NCBI GenBank assembly: GCA_965279475.1
Contig: CBDIIA010000003.1
Span: forward strand, 1,612,001 to 1,676,000
DNA: 64,000 nt
Source of the DNA: Pseudorhodoferax sp965279475
GTDB lineage: Bacteria > Pseudomonadota > Gammaproteobacteria > Burkholderiales > Burkholderiaceae_C
Direction of reading: 5' to 3'
Shown: positions 55,626 through 63,984 of the stretch, one piece after another
Position numbering within the stretch: position 1 is the first letter of the stretch
Layout of the letters: each line of letters starts with the position of its first letter
The notes under the pieces: generated by a model
What the model was told of the DNA's origin: nothing
Databases searched by the model: none
What the model saw: the letters and a program-made list of their open reading frames with translations, nothing else
Made by a program: the position numbers and the translations under genes

Positions 55626-56729
55626 TCATATCCCCACCAGCTCCCCGTCGATCGCCCCGGCCTGGTCCAGCGCCTGCAGGATCGCCATGATGTCGTCCGG
55701 CGTCGCGCCGGTGCTGTTGATCGCGTCGATGATGGTCTGCAGCTTGGCACCGGCCGGCCAGTTGAACATGCGGCCGCTGCCCTGGTCGACGCTGATGCGC
55801 GATTGCGGCGTGACCGTGGTCTCGCCGCGGCCGAAGGGCTGCGGCTGGCTGACCTGCGGCCGCTCGTTGATCACCACCTTGAGCGCGCCGTGCGACACCG
55901 CGGCCGGCCGCACCGTCACGCCGAGCGCGATCACCACCGTGCCGGTCTTGGAGTTGAAGACGACCTTGGGCGTCTCGGCGCCCACGTCCACGTTCAGCGC
56001 CTGCAGCCGGGCGACGAAGGCCACGCGCTGGGTCGGGTTGCCGGGGGCCTGCACCTCGACGCTGCTGCCGTCGCGCGTGGTCGCGATGTCGCCGAAGCTG
56101 CGGTTGATGGTCTGCACGATGTTGGTCGCGGTCTGGAAGTTGGGCCGCTTCAGGCTCAGGCGCACCGTCGGGCTGGTGTCGAAATCGCTCTCGATCTCGC
56201 GCTCGATCGACGCGCCGTTGGGAATGCGGCCCGCCGTCGGCGTGTTGACCGTCACGCTCGATCCGCTGGCGCCCTGGGCGCTGAGCCCGCCCACCACCAG
56301 ATTGCCCTGGGCCAGCGCATAGACCTCGCCGTTGGCCGCGCGCAGCGGCGACAGCAGCAAGGCCCCGCCGCGCAGGCTCTTGGCGTCGCCCAGCGAAGAC
56401 ACGGTGACGTCGATGGTCTGGCCCTTGCGGTAGCCCGGCGGAAAGGTCGCGCTGACCATCACGGTCGCCACGTTCTTGGTCTTGCTGTCCACCCGCTCGG
56501 GCATCTTCACGTCGAACTGCTTGAGCATGTTGGTCACCGACTGCCCCGCGGACTTCACCTGCGTGCTGTCGCCCGAGCCATTGAGCCCCACGACCAGGCC
56601 ATAGCCGATCAGCTGGTTCTCGCGCACGCCCTCGACCTGGACCAGGTTGCGCAGGTTCTGGGCGGCAAACGATGGAGCGCTGCCCAGCAGCATGCCAACA
56701 ATGGCAACGAAAAAATGGCGGAGATGCAT
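55626..56729 (-). CDS. flgI: Flagellar P-ring protein FlgI
   Basis: 367 residues. A cleavable signal (FFVAIVGMLLGSAPSFA) precedes LRNLVQVEGVRENQLIGYGLVVGLNGSGD, the FlgI signature. Later motifs (LQALDQAGAIDGELVGI at the end, NERPQVSQPQPFGRGET) are intact. It polymerises in the periplasm around the rod as the P ring. The product is full length. The following repeat separates it from flgJ by 127 bp. Confidence 0.97.
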   Translation of the reverse strand: MHLRHFFVAIVGMLLGSAPSFAAQNLRNLVQVEGVRENQLIGYGLVVGLNGSGDSTQVKSAGQSVTNMLKQFDVKMPERVDSKTKNVATVMVSATFPPGYRKGQTIDVTVSSLGDAKSLRGGALLLSPLRAANGEVYALAQGNLVVGGLSAQGASGSSVTVNTPTAGRIPNGASIEREIESDFDTSPTVRLSLKRPNFQTATNIVQTINRSFGDIATTRDGSSVEVQAPGNPTQRVAFVARLQALNVDVGAETPKVVFNSKTGTVVIALGVTVRPAAVSHGALKVVINERPQVSQPQPFGRGETTVTPQSRISVDQGSGRMFNWPAGAKLQTIIDAINSTGATPDDIMAILQALDQAGAIDGELVGI

Positions 56730-56778
56730 GGTGACCCTTCAGGTGGTGGCAGAGCAACGGCAGAACGCAGAGCACGCA

Positions 56779-57444
56779 TTAAAACGGCATCCAGGGGCTG
56801 TTGAAGAAGCTGGTGAGCCAGCCCTGGCGATGCGTGTCGGCCAGCGCGCCGCGGCCCGAGTAGACGATGCGTGCGTTGGCGATGCGCTGCGACGACAGGC
56901 GGTTGTCGGTGTCGATGTCGGACACCCGCACGTAGCCGCTGACGCGGATGAACTCCTCGCCCTCGTTCAGCGTGAGGCTCTTCTCGCCGCGGATGGCCAG
57001 CAGGCCGTTGGGCAGCACCTGGTGCACGACCACGGTGATCGCACCCTGCAGCGTGTTCTGCTGCGTGCTGGTGTCGCTGCTGTCGAAGCTGCGCTGCGCG
57101 TCGATGCCGATGTCGGTCTTCAGCGTCCTGCCCAGCAGCAGCATCGGCGAGATCGACGCACTGCTGTTCTTGCCGGTGCTGGTGCCGGTCTTCTTGCTGG
57201 CCTGCGTGGTTTCCTGCAGCACCACGGTCAGCACGTCGCCGGGGCGGAAGGCGCGGCTGTCGGAGGTCAGCGACGACATCGCGTCGTTCGAGAACACGCC
57301 ACCCGACTGGCCGCGCCGCACCATCGGCGTCACGACCAGCCGCTCCTCGGGCACCTGCGGCGAGGTGATGGGCGGCGGCAGCGTTTCGCAGCCGGCCAGC
57401 AGCAGGCCGGCCAGTGCGCAGAGCCAGGCGTGGGGTGTGCGCAT
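56779..57444 (-). CDS. flgH: Flagellar L-ring lipoprotein FlgH
   Basis: 221 residues. A lipoprotein signal (LCALAGLLLAGC) leads to PRGQSGGVFSND-type MVRRGQSGGVFSNDAM and RAFRPGDVLTVVLQETTQASKKTGT. The L ring forms in the outer membrane. ATG 57444 shares its A with the flgG stop (TGATG); a GTG one codon upstream is possible. Confidence 0.96.
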   Translation of the reverse strand: MRTPHAWLCALAGLLLAGCETLPPPITSPQVPEERLVVTPMVRRGQSGGVFSNDAMSSLTSDSRAFRPGDVLTVVLQETTQASKKTGTSTGKNSSASISPMLLLGRTLKTDIGIDAQRSFDSSDTSTQQNTLQGAITVVVHQVLPNGLLAIRGEKSLTLNEGEEFIRVSGYVRVSDIDTDNRLSSQRIANARIVYSGRGALADTHRQGWLTSFFNSPWMPF

Positions 57445-58232
57445 CACCGCACTGCCTGGGCCAGGTTCTGCAGCATGCCGTCGGCAGCCGACAGCACCTT
57501 GGTGTTCATCTCGTAGGTGCGCTGGGCCGCGATCATGTCGACCATCTCCTCGACCACCTGCACGTTCGAGCCTTCGAGCGATCCCTGCTTGAGTTTGCCG
57601 CGGCCATCTTCGCCGGGGTTGCCGTCGACACCGTTGCCGCTGGCCGTGGTCTGCTGGTACAGGTTGTCGCCGAGCGCGAGCAGGCCGGTGGGGTTGAGAA
57701 AACTCGTCAGCGTGATCTGGCCGAGTTCGGCGCGGGTCGTCGTGTTCGGCACCTTGGCCGTGACGATGCCGTTCTCGCCGATCGTCAGGTCGGTGGCATT
57801 GGCCGGCACCGTGATCTGCGGCTGCAGCGGCAGGCCCTGCGCGTTGGTCACGCGGCCGTCGGAGTTGACCGACAGCTGGCCGGCGCGCGTGTAGGCGCTC
57901 TCGCCGCTGGCCAGCTCGACCTTCAGGAAACCGCTGCCGAGGATGGCCACGTCCAGCGCCTGGCCGGTGGTCTGCAGGCTGCCGGTGGTGAACACCTTCT
58001 GCGTGCCGACCATGCGCGTGCCGTTGCCCAGCTGCACGCCGGAGGCCGACGTGCGGTTGGTGTCGAGCTGCGCACCGGGCTGCTGCTCGACGGTGTAGAA
58101 CAGGTCTTCGAACACGACACGGTCGCGCTTGAAACCGACGGTGTTGACGTTGGCCAGATTGTTGGCGATGGTCTGCAGCTTGGCGTCCTGCGCCTGCACG
58201 CCGGTCTTGCTGATCCAGAGGGCTGGGTTCAT
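57444..58232 (-). CDS. flgG: Flagellar distal-rod protein FlgG
   Basis: 262 residues with the rod motif SKTGVQAQDAKLQTIANNLANVNTVGFKRDR and the C-terminal motif LEGSNVQVVEEMVDMIAAQRTYEMNTKVLSAADGML. Full length. It forms the distal rod between P and L rings. A 186-bp region containing repeat copy B separates it from flgF. Confidence 0.97.
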   Translation of the reverse strand: MNPALWISKTGVQAQDAKLQTIANNLANVNTVGFKRDRVVFEDLFYTVEQQPGAQLDTNRTSASGVQLGNGTRMVGTQKVFTTGSLQTTGQALDVAILGSGFLKVELASGESAYTRAGQLSVNSDGRVTNAQGLPLQPQITVPANATDLTIGENGIVTAKVPNTTTRAELGQITLTSFLNPTGLLALGDNLYQQTTASGNGVDGNPGEDGRGKLKQGSLEGSNVQVVEEMVDMIAAQRTYEMNTKVLSAADGMLQNLAQAVR

Positions 58233-58314
58233 GGTGTTCCTTCAGTTAGATGACTTGATCGATCGGTGAGAGCGCGTTACATGGCCCACGATGTGCGGAA
58301 CTGGCGCGGCCAAA

Positions 58315-58418
58315 CGCCAGGAACACCACGGAACCGGCTTGGCCGGGCCGCAGGTGTTGCCCCCGGCAGGGGGTTGGCGGAGCGACACGGAGTGCGCGCA
58401 GACTGGGGGGGAGCCATA
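58315..58418. repeat. flg-operon structured repeat, copy B
   Basis: About 104 bp between flgF and flgG, starting directly at the flgF stop codon. It shares GGAACCGGCTT, GGCCGGGCCGC, GCCCCCGGCAGGGGG and GGTTGGCGGAGCGACACG with copy A (55532-55625), with about seven substitutions over 85 aligned positions. Confidence 0.75.
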
Positions 58419-59144
58419 TCACTCTCGCATGAGGCGGTTGCCGTTGGCGGCCATGTCGTCGGCGGCCTTGAACAGCTTCATCTGGATCTCGAAGTCGCGG
58501 TTCAGGCCCATCGTGGAGACCATCTCCTCCACAGCGGAGACATTGCTGCCTTCGAGGTAGCCGCCGCGCACCACGACGGCTTCGCTCGTCGGCAGGGGTT
58601 CGCCGCTGCGGCTGACCACCAGGCCGGCTTCGTTCTTGGCCACGTCGGCGGCCGCGGGCTTCACCAGCTTCAGCCGGTCGACGGCCTGCATCAGCTCCTG
58701 GCCCTCGACCTTGGCCGAAACGGTGCCGTCCTCGCCGATGGCGATCTTCGAGGTCGGCGCCAGCACGATCGGACCGGTCTCGCCCATGACCTTGCGGCCG
58801 TCGAGCAGCAGCGTGCCTTCGGCATCCTGCGTGAACGCGCCGCTGCGGGTGTAGGCCTCGCCGTTGCCGAAGGCGACAACGAAGTAGCCGTCGCCGGCGA
58901 TCGCGGCGTCGAGGTCGCGCCCGGTCGCCACCAGCGTACCGACCCGGCCGCTGACGGCGTTGGCCTGCAGCTCGCTCATGTGCCGCGCGTCGTAGCCGTA
59001 GCCCTTGACGGTGGTGCTGGTCGCCAGCTCCAGGTCGGCCCGGAAGCCGGTGGTCGACAGGTTCGCCAGGTTGTTGGCGTGCACCTGCTGCGCGCGCAGC
59101 GCACGCTCGGCACCCGCCATCGCGGAGTAGATGAGTGCGTCCAT
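58419..59144 (-). CDS. flgF: Flagellar proximal-rod protein FlgF
   Basis: 241 residues, FlgF signature DALIYSAMAGAERALRAQQVHANNLANLSTTGFRADLE and C-terminal LEGSNVSAVEEMVSTMGLNRDFEIQMKLFKAADDM. Full length. It is a rod protein between FlgB/C and FlgG. It starts 7 bp after flgE. Confidence 0.96.
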   Translation of the reverse strand: MDALIYSAMAGAERALRAQQVHANNLANLSTTGFRADLELATSTTVKGYGYDARHMSELQANAVSGRVGTLVATGRDLDAAIAGDGYFVVAFGNGEAYTRSGAFTQDAEGTLLLDGRKVMGETGPIVLAPTSKIAIGEDGTVSAKVEGQELMQAVDRLKLVKPAAADVAKNEAGLVVSRSGEPLPTSEAVVVRGGYLEGSNVSAVEEMVSTMGLNRDFEIQMKLFKAADDMAANGNRLMRE

Positions 59145-59151
59145 CGCCGGC

Positions 59152-60351
59152 CTACAAGGCTTGCATCAGCGACTGCATCATGTCGCTCTCGGCCGAGATG
59201 ATCTTGGAGTTGGCCTGGTAGTTGCGCTGCGAGGTCATCAGGTTCACGAGTTCGGCCGTCATGTTGACGTTGGACTGCTCGATCGCACCGACCGTCAGGT
59301 CGCCCGCGAGGCCGGTGCCCGGCGTCGTGTAGAGCGCCGTGCCGGACACGTTCGACGTGGCCCAGCTGGTGTCGTTGACCGGCACCAGCGCCTGTTCGTT
59401 GGCGAAGGTGGCCAGCGCCAGCGTGCCGATCTTCTTCTTCTCGCCGTTGCTGTACTCGGCGATCACCGAGCCGTCGCCGGCCAGCTGCACGTTGACCCGG
59501 GTGCCGGACGCATAACCGTTCGACGCGTTGACCGAGGGGCGCGAGTCGCCGGCGTACTGGGTGCTGCCCGCGTAGTCGATGGCGATGTTCAGCGGCTCGG
59601 CGCCGGTCGGCGTGGCGGTCAGCGTGACGGTGGGCACGGGTGACAGCGTGCCGTCGGGGGCGAAGGTGATCACCTGCGGCGTGCCCATGGCCGTGCCGTC
59701 GAGCGTGTAGTGCGCGGTGATCTCGTTGGTGTTGGTCTTCACGAAGTACTGGGCGATGGTGTGCTTGCTGCCCAGCGAGTCGTAGACCACCGACACGTCG
59801 GAGCCGTTGTAGGTCAGCGGGTCGGTGGCGTCGAAGGCGGCGGCCGGCACTTCCCACTCGGCCGACATGTTGCTCACGTACTGCAGGCGGGTCGAGGCCT
59901 GTGCGGCGATCTGGCCGCTCGGCACTTTCATGTCGCCCATCGCGCCCAGCACGTTGCCGGGCACCGCGGCGCCGCTCGCATCCACCACAGTGGCATAACC
60001 CTGCATGCGGCGGTTGGCGCTGTCCACCAGGTAGCCGTCCTTGTCGACGCCGAAGATGCCGACGCGGGTGTAGGTCTCGACGCCGGTGGTGTCCTTGGCG
60101 ACGAAGAAGCCGCGGCCCTGGATCATCGCGTCCAGCCCGCGGCCGGTGGTGGCGGCGCCGCCGCCGATGTCGATGCTCTGCGTCAGCGAGCCGATCTGCG
60201 CGCCGGCCGGCGCGGTGCCGGCGTACAGCGACGAGAAGTTCGCCCGCGTCGACTTGAAGCCATAGGTGCCCGAGTTGGCGATGTTGTTGCTGATCGAATC
60301 CAGCGACGTGTTGATGGCGCTGATCCCGGTGAGTGCGATTTCGAAGCTCAT
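59152..60351 (-). CDS. flgE: Flagellar hook protein FlgE
   Basis: 399 residues. The N-terminal rod/hook motif IALTGISAINTSLDSISNNIANSGTYGFKS and the C-terminal NVNMTAELVNLMTSQRNYQANSKIISAESDMMQSLMQAL are conserved; the middle is the variable hook surface. It forms the hook assembled on the FlgD cap. Start ATG 60351, 16 bp after flgD. Confidence 0.97.
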   Translation of the reverse strand: MSFEIALTGISAINTSLDSISNNIANSGTYGFKSTRANFSSLYAGTAPAGAQIGSLTQSIDIGGGAATTGRGLDAMIQGRGFFVAKDTTGVETYTRVGIFGVDKDGYLVDSANRRMQGYATVVDASGAAVPGNVLGAMGDMKVPSGQIAAQASTRLQYVSNMSAEWEVPAAAFDATDPLTYNGSDVSVVYDSLGSKHTIAQYFVKTNTNEITAHYTLDGTAMGTPQVITFAPDGTLSPVPTVTLTATPTGAEPLNIAIDYAGSTQYAGDSRPSVNASNGYASGTRVNVQLAGDGSVIAEYSNGEKKKIGTLALATFANEQALVPVNDTSWATSNVSGTALYTTPGTGLAGDLTVGAIEQSNVNMTAELVNLMTSQRNYQANSKIISAESDMMQSLMQAL

Positions 60352-60367
60352 GTCAGGTCCTTGGGGT

Positions 60368-61048
60368 TTAGTGGGCGGTGGAGGTGGAGGGGTGGCCGTT
60401 GAAGGCCGTGATCGAAGCCGGTGCCACGGCGCCTGCGCCGGTGACGTTCATCATGGCGCTGCCATTGCCGGTGAGCGACACGCTGGCCAGCGTGCCGGTG
60501 ATCTGCGTGGCCGGCTTTTCGTCGCTGCTGGTGACGACCTTCATCGAATAGGTGCCGGGCGCAAGGCCGAGCGCCGCAGGGTCGACGCTGGTGCTCACCG
60601 GGCCGACGCCGTGCGTGCCGAGTTCGATGTGCTTCTCGGTGCCGTCGGCGCCGGTCAGCACCAGCGTGTTCTTGGCGCTGCTGCTCCCGAGCGTGAAGCC
60701 GACCTGCACCGGCGCGCCGGCCAGCGTCAACTGGTCGCTCTGCACCGTGACCTGCGAGCCGACCTGCGCACCGAGCGCCAGCATCTGCATGCTGGACATC
60801 ATCGACGCGCTCGACGCGCCCTGGTCGGCCAGCTTCTGCAGGGCTTCCATCTGGCTCAGCTGGGTCAGCTGGCCGACGAACTCGGCCGGGTCGGTGGGCT
60901 CGAGCGGGTTCTGGTTCTTGATCTGCGCGACCAGCAGGGTCACGAACATGTCGGACACGCTGCCGCCACCGCCCAGTGCGCTGGCGATCGCGTTCGGGTC
61001 GGAGGTGCCGGCGGTGCCGGTCGAGGAGGTCGGGGTCGTCGTGGTCAT
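60368..61048 (-). CDS. flgD: Hook-capping protein FlgD
   Basis: 226 residues from ATG 61048. FlgD signature FVTLLVAQIKNQNPLEPTDPAEFVGQLTQLSQMEAL near residues 35-70, then a FlgD-type Ig/tudor domain (GTYSMKVVTSSDEKPATQITGTLASVSL). The N-terminus is Thr/Ser-rich as usual. It caps the growing hook. It is 4 bp from flgC. Confidence 0.94.
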   Translation of the reverse strand: MTTTTPTSSTGTAGTSDPNAIASALGGGGSVSDMFVTLLVAQIKNQNPLEPTDPAEFVGQLTQLSQMEALQKLADQGASSASMMSSMQMLALGAQVGSQVTVQSDQLTLAGAPVQVGFTLGSSSAKNTLVLTGADGTEKHIELGTHGVGPVSTSVDPAALGLAPGTYSMKVVTSSDEKPATQITGTLASVSLTGNGSAMMNVTGAGAVAPASITAFNGHPSTSTAH

Positions 61049-61052
61049 GGGA

Positions 61053-61475
61053 TCAGCCTTCGCCGAGTCGGAGCAGAGACTGCTGCATGGCCTTGACGCG
61101 ACCCAGCACCTCCACGTTGGTTTCAAAAGCGCGCGACGCCGACATCATGTCGGTCATCTCGGCCACGGGGTTGACGTTGGGGTAGAACACTTCGCCGTTT
61201 TCGTTGGCCAGCGGGTGGCCGGGCTCGTAGGTCTTGCGCAGCGGCTCGGTGCTCTGGATCACGTCGAGCACCTGCACACGGGCGCCGGCCGACTGCATGC
61301 TGTCGGACGGCGGCTGTGCGATCGAGGCGAACACGGGCTTGCGTGCGTGGTAGGTCTCGGCCTCGGTGCCCGACGCCGATTGCGCGTTGGCCAGGTTGCT
61401 CGAGATGGTGTTCAGCCGCACGGTCTGCGCCGTCATGGCGGAGCCGGCGATCTGGGCGATGGCGCGAAAACTCAT
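61053..61475 (-). CDS. flgC: Flagellar proximal-rod protein FlgC
   Basis: 140 residues. FRAIAQIAGSAMTAQTVRLNTISSNLANAQSASGTEAETYHARKPVF and VNPVAEMTDMMSASRAFETNVEVLGRVKAMQQSLL are the two halves of the rod motif. ATG 61475 has GGAGG 8 bp upstream. It is separated from flgB by 196 bp containing repeat copy C. Confidence 0.96.
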   Translation of the reverse strand: MSFRAIAQIAGSAMTAQTVRLNTISSNLANAQSASGTEAETYHARKPVFASIAQPPSDSMQSAGARVQVLDVIQSTEPLRKTYEPGHPLANENGEVFYPNVNPVAEMTDMMSASRAFETNVEVLGRVKAMQQSLLRLGEG

Positions 61476-61563
61476 GTTCAACCTCCGTTGGGCATTGGGC
61501 TGCGGGACACCCGCAGCAGATGAAACCGGGTGCAAGCTGCCGCTCCGAAGGCCGCGGAGCAGG

Positions 61564-61671
61564 CCATGCCAGCAGACGCCGCGGAACGGGCTCCGCCCGG
61601 CCGCTGGCGGCGCCCCTGGAGGGGGATGGGATGTCTACACGCAGTGAGACATCCAAACGGGGGGGCTTTCA
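61564..61671. repeat. flg-operon structured repeat, copy C
   Basis: About 108 bp between flgB and flgC, starting directly at the flgB stop codon. It is diverged from copies A and B but has the same order of elements: CGGAAC, a CGGGC-TCC-GCCCG hairpin (compensatory to CCGGC/GCCGG in copies A and B), CCCC-TGGA-GGGG, and a stem GGATGTCT/AGACATCC at 61629-61636/61647-61654 where A and B have GCGACACG(C/G)AGTGCGC. Confidence 0.6.
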
Positions 61672-62034
61672 TCATTGACCGGCGATGGCCTTGGCCAGGC
61701 CTTTGAGCTTGATGCTGGCGAACGACAGGCTGGTCTGGAAATCGGACGCGTTCTGCGAGAACTCGGCCTGCTCGACGCCGAGCTCGACGGTGTTGCCGTC
61801 CTGTGTCGGGTGGTTGGGCACGCGGTACAGCAGGTCGCCGCCGTCGGTGTCCAGCGAGAGGCCCGTATCGCCGGCCTGGGTCTGGGCCAGCCGCGCGCCG
61901 AAGTCGATGTCGCGCGCCTGGTAGCCGGGCGTGCTTTCGTTGGCGAGGTTCGACGCCAGGATCTTGGTACGATCCGCGCGCATGCGCAGGGTGTCGGCGT
62001 GCACTCCCAAGGCCTGTTCAAAGTGAATTCCCAT
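61672..62034 (-). CDS. flgB: Flagellar proximal-rod protein FlgB
   Basis: 120 residues, MGIHFEQALGVHADTLRMRADRTKILASNLANESTPGYQARDIDF, ending SFASIKLKGLAKAIAGQ. Standard size and motif. First gene of the flgBCDEFGHIJKL cluster; flgA is divergent, 57 bp away. No sigma-28 or sigma-54 promoter consensus was recognised in that gap. Confidence 0.95.
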   Translation of the reverse strand: MGIHFEQALGVHADTLRMRADRTKILASNLANESTPGYQARDIDFGARLAQTQAGDTGLSLDTDGGDLLYRVPNHPTQDGNTVELGVEQAEFSQNASDFQTSLSFASIKLKGLAKAIAGQ

Positions 62035-62091
62035 TTCGTTTCCCTTCTCTGCTGGTTCGACGGCGCCGTTCAGGACCGCCCGCGCAGGCGG

Positions 62092-62820
62092 ATGGTCCGT
62101 TCGGGCGGATGGTTCTGGGCGGCATGGCTGTGCGTGGGCGCGGCGCATGCCGCCCCCGATGCGGATCTGGCGACGCGGGTCGAGGCCACGGCCCGGCGCG
62201 TGCTGATCGAGCAGGCCACGGCGCGCGGGCTGGTCGACCCGGTGGCCGAGCTGAAGCTGGCGACCAGCACCGCGCCGCTGCCGCCGTGCAAGGACGTGCC
62301 GGGCATCGAGGCGCTGGACACGCGGACGCCGGCGCGCATGCGCTTCGCCGTGGTCTGCAATGGCGCCGATGGCTGGCAACGCGAATGGACGGTGCGGGCC
62401 GAGCTGTCGGCCAGGGTCGTCGTGGCGGCGGCCGACGTGCCGGCACAGCAGCCGCTGGTGGCGTCGGACCTGGCCGTCGAGCGGCGCCGTGTTACCGATC
62501 CGGCCGAGGTGCTGTCGACACCGGACACCGCCGTAGGCCAGGCCAGCAACCGCGCGCTGCGCACCGGCCAGGCGCTGCAGCCGCGCTGGCTGGCCGCACC
62601 GGTGCTGGTGCGGCGCGGCGAGAGCGTGACCATCCTCGCGCGCAGCGGCGGCATCGAGGTGCAGGCGGCCGGCGAGGCGCTGGAGCCCGGGCGGCTGCGC
62701 GAGCTGGTGCGGGTGCGCAACACGACCACCGGCAAGGTGATCCGGGCCAGGGTCATCGAGGCGGGAACGGTGGAGCCTGAAAACATCGGGGGTTCCTCCA
62801 GGCCTCAGTCGGCCGACTGA
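62092..62820 (+). CDS. flgA: Flagella basal body P-ring formation protein FlgA
   Basis: 242 residues. A signal peptide (SGGWFWAAWLCVGAAHA) precedes a periplasmic SAF-type domain: RVVVAAADVPAQQPLVASDLAVERRRV, ALRTGQALQPRWLAAPVLVRRGESVTILARSGGIEVQAAGEAL, VRVRNTTTGKVIRARVIEAGTVE. FlgA chaperones FlgI. It is divergent from flgB. Its last 16 bases form a palindrome shared with the stop of the convergent hydrolase gene. Confidence 0.93.
   Translation: MVRSGGWFWAAWLCVGAAHAAPDADLATRVEATARRVLIEQATARGLVDPVAELKLATSTAPLPPCKDVPGIEALDTRTPARMRFAVVCNGADGWQREWTVRAELSARVVVAAADVPAQQPLVASDLAVERRRVTDPAEVLSTPDTAVGQASNRALRTGQALQPRWLAAPVLVRRGESVTILARSGGIEVQAAGEALEPGRLRELVRVRNTTTGKVIRARVIEAGTVEPENIGGSSRPQSAD
62805..62820. 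repeat. 16-bp perfect palindrome shared by two convergent stop codons
   Basis: TCAGTCGGCCGACTGA is its own reverse complement. It ends flgA (+) and the hydrolase gene (-) so that both proteins finish in Q-S-A-D. The genes overlap by exactly these 16 bp. As an 8-bp dyad without a loop it could act as a protein site or weak bidirectional transcription-end signal. Confidence 0.75.
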
Positions 62821-63542
62821 AGCTGCGTCGCCAGGCGGGTCAGCTTGGCGGCATAGGCGGGGTCGGTGGCGTAGCCGCCGCGGGCCAGGCCCTGGGCAAA
62901 GGCCTCGGCGTTGCTGCCGACATTGAGCGCACCGCGGTAACGCGGGTTGTCCTGCAGCATCCGTGCGTAGTCGCGGAACGCGGTGGCGACGTCGGGGTAC
63001 TGGCGAAAGCTCTCGGTCTTCTTCAGCGCCACGCCGCCTTCCACTTCGGTGGTCAGCGCCTCGACGCGCGCGCCGTTCCAGCCCTGCGCCTTGACGCCGA
63101 ACAGGTTGTGGCTGTCGCGGCCGGCGGCGTCGCGCAGCGGTTTACTGCCCCAGCCCGATTCGAGTGCGGCGTGGGCCGCCACCAGTTCGGGCGACACACC
63201 GAGCGAGGCACCGGCCTCGCGGGCCCAGGGCGCGATCGCGGCCAGGAACTCCTGCTGGCCCGCAGCCATCTCGCCATCGGCCGTCGTGGCGCCGATCGCT
63301 GCCTGTGCCGACGTGGTGCCCGTGCCCGCACCGGCGCGGCGCAACCAGCCCTCTGCATCCAGTGCCGGCAGCGCCGGGCTGGCCGGCCAGCCCTTGTCGA
63401 TGACCTGGCTGACCTCGGCCTGCAGGTGGCTGAACACCTGGTTGAAGCCGCCGCCATCGGCCTGGCGGCTGCGCCAGGCCAGCGCCGGCGTGGCGCTGGT
63501 GGCCGCGGTCGCGCGCAGCGCGTTGAATTCAGGCGTCCGCAT
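62805..63542 (-). CDS. FlgJ-type flagellar peptidoglycan hydrolase (glucosaminidase domain)
   Basis: 245 residues from ATG 63542 (252 from 63563). A disordered leader of about 95 residues precedes the domain QQEFLAAIAPWAREAGASLGVSPELVAAHAALESGWG (catalytic Glu128), NLFGVKAQGW, SFRQYPDVATAFRDYARML, LARGGYATDPAYAAKL, which is the C-terminal half of dual-domain FlgJ. It digests peptidoglycan for rod passage. No Sec signal is visible, as for FlgJ exported by the flagellar apparatus. It overlaps flgN by 14 bp. Confidence 0.85.
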   Translation of the reverse strand: MRTPEFNALRATAATSATPALAWRSRQADGGGFNQVFSHLQAEVSQVIDKGWPASPALPALDAEGWLRRAGAGTGTTSAQAAIGATTADGEMAAGQQEFLAAIAPWAREAGASLGVSPELVAAHAALESGWGSKPLRDAAGRDSHNLFGVKAQGWNGARVEALTTEVEGGVALKKTESFRQYPDVATAFRDYARMLQDNPRYRGALNVGSNAEAFAQGLARGGYATDPAYAAKLTRLATQLQSAD

Positions 63543-63984
63543 AGACGTGGTTCTCGTCACCATGCAGCACGCGCTGCATCAGGGCCTGTTGTTCGGTCAT
63601 CAGGCGGGCGTTGCGCAGGTTGCGCTCGCGGCATTGCGCCACGCTGCGCTCCAGCCGCTGCCACAGGGCCTCGATCGGTGCGCGGGCCGCGGCAGGCAGG
63701 CGCGCGAACAGCGCGGCCATCGACGGCGCCGTGGCCGTGCCGAGAATCCCGGACACGAGCCGCACGCGCACCTGGCGCCGCTGCTCCAGCACCTCGGTCA
63801 GTTCCATGATCTCGGCGGCGATGCTCGACAGTGCCGCGGCGTCGTGGCGCAGGGCGCCGCCGAACTGCTGCTCCAGCGCCGCGGCCAGGCGGCCGTAGTC
63901 GCGCAGGTCGGCCTGCGCGTCGCGCAGCAGTTGCACCAGGGCATCGCGCGGCACGGGGCGCACGGTCGCCGGGCTACCGCTCAT
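63529..63984 (-). CDS. flgN: Flagellar export chaperone FlgN
   Basis: 151 residues, largely helical: VQLLRDAQADLRDYGRLAAALEQQFGGALRHDAAALSSIAAEIMELTEVLEQRRQVRVRL, with the C-terminal helix RNARLMTEQQALMQRVLHG. Size, position and coil pattern fit FlgN, the chaperone of FlgK and FlgL. The start ATG 63984 has GGGAG 6 bp upstream at the window edge; flgM would be expected beyond it. Confidence 0.75.
   Translation of the reverse strand: MSGSPATVRPVPRDALVQLLRDAQADLRDYGRLAAALEQQFGGALRHDAAALSSIAAEIMELTEVLEQRRQVRVRLVSGILGTATAPSMAALFARLPAAARAPIEALWQRLERSVAQCRERNLRNARLMTEQQALMQRVLHGDENHVYADA

Noticed and set aside
62035..62091. Expected flagellar sigma-28 or sigma-54 promoter between flgB and flgA
   Set aside because: No TAAAG-N15-GCCGATAA or GG-N10-GC pattern could be matched with confidence in the gap.
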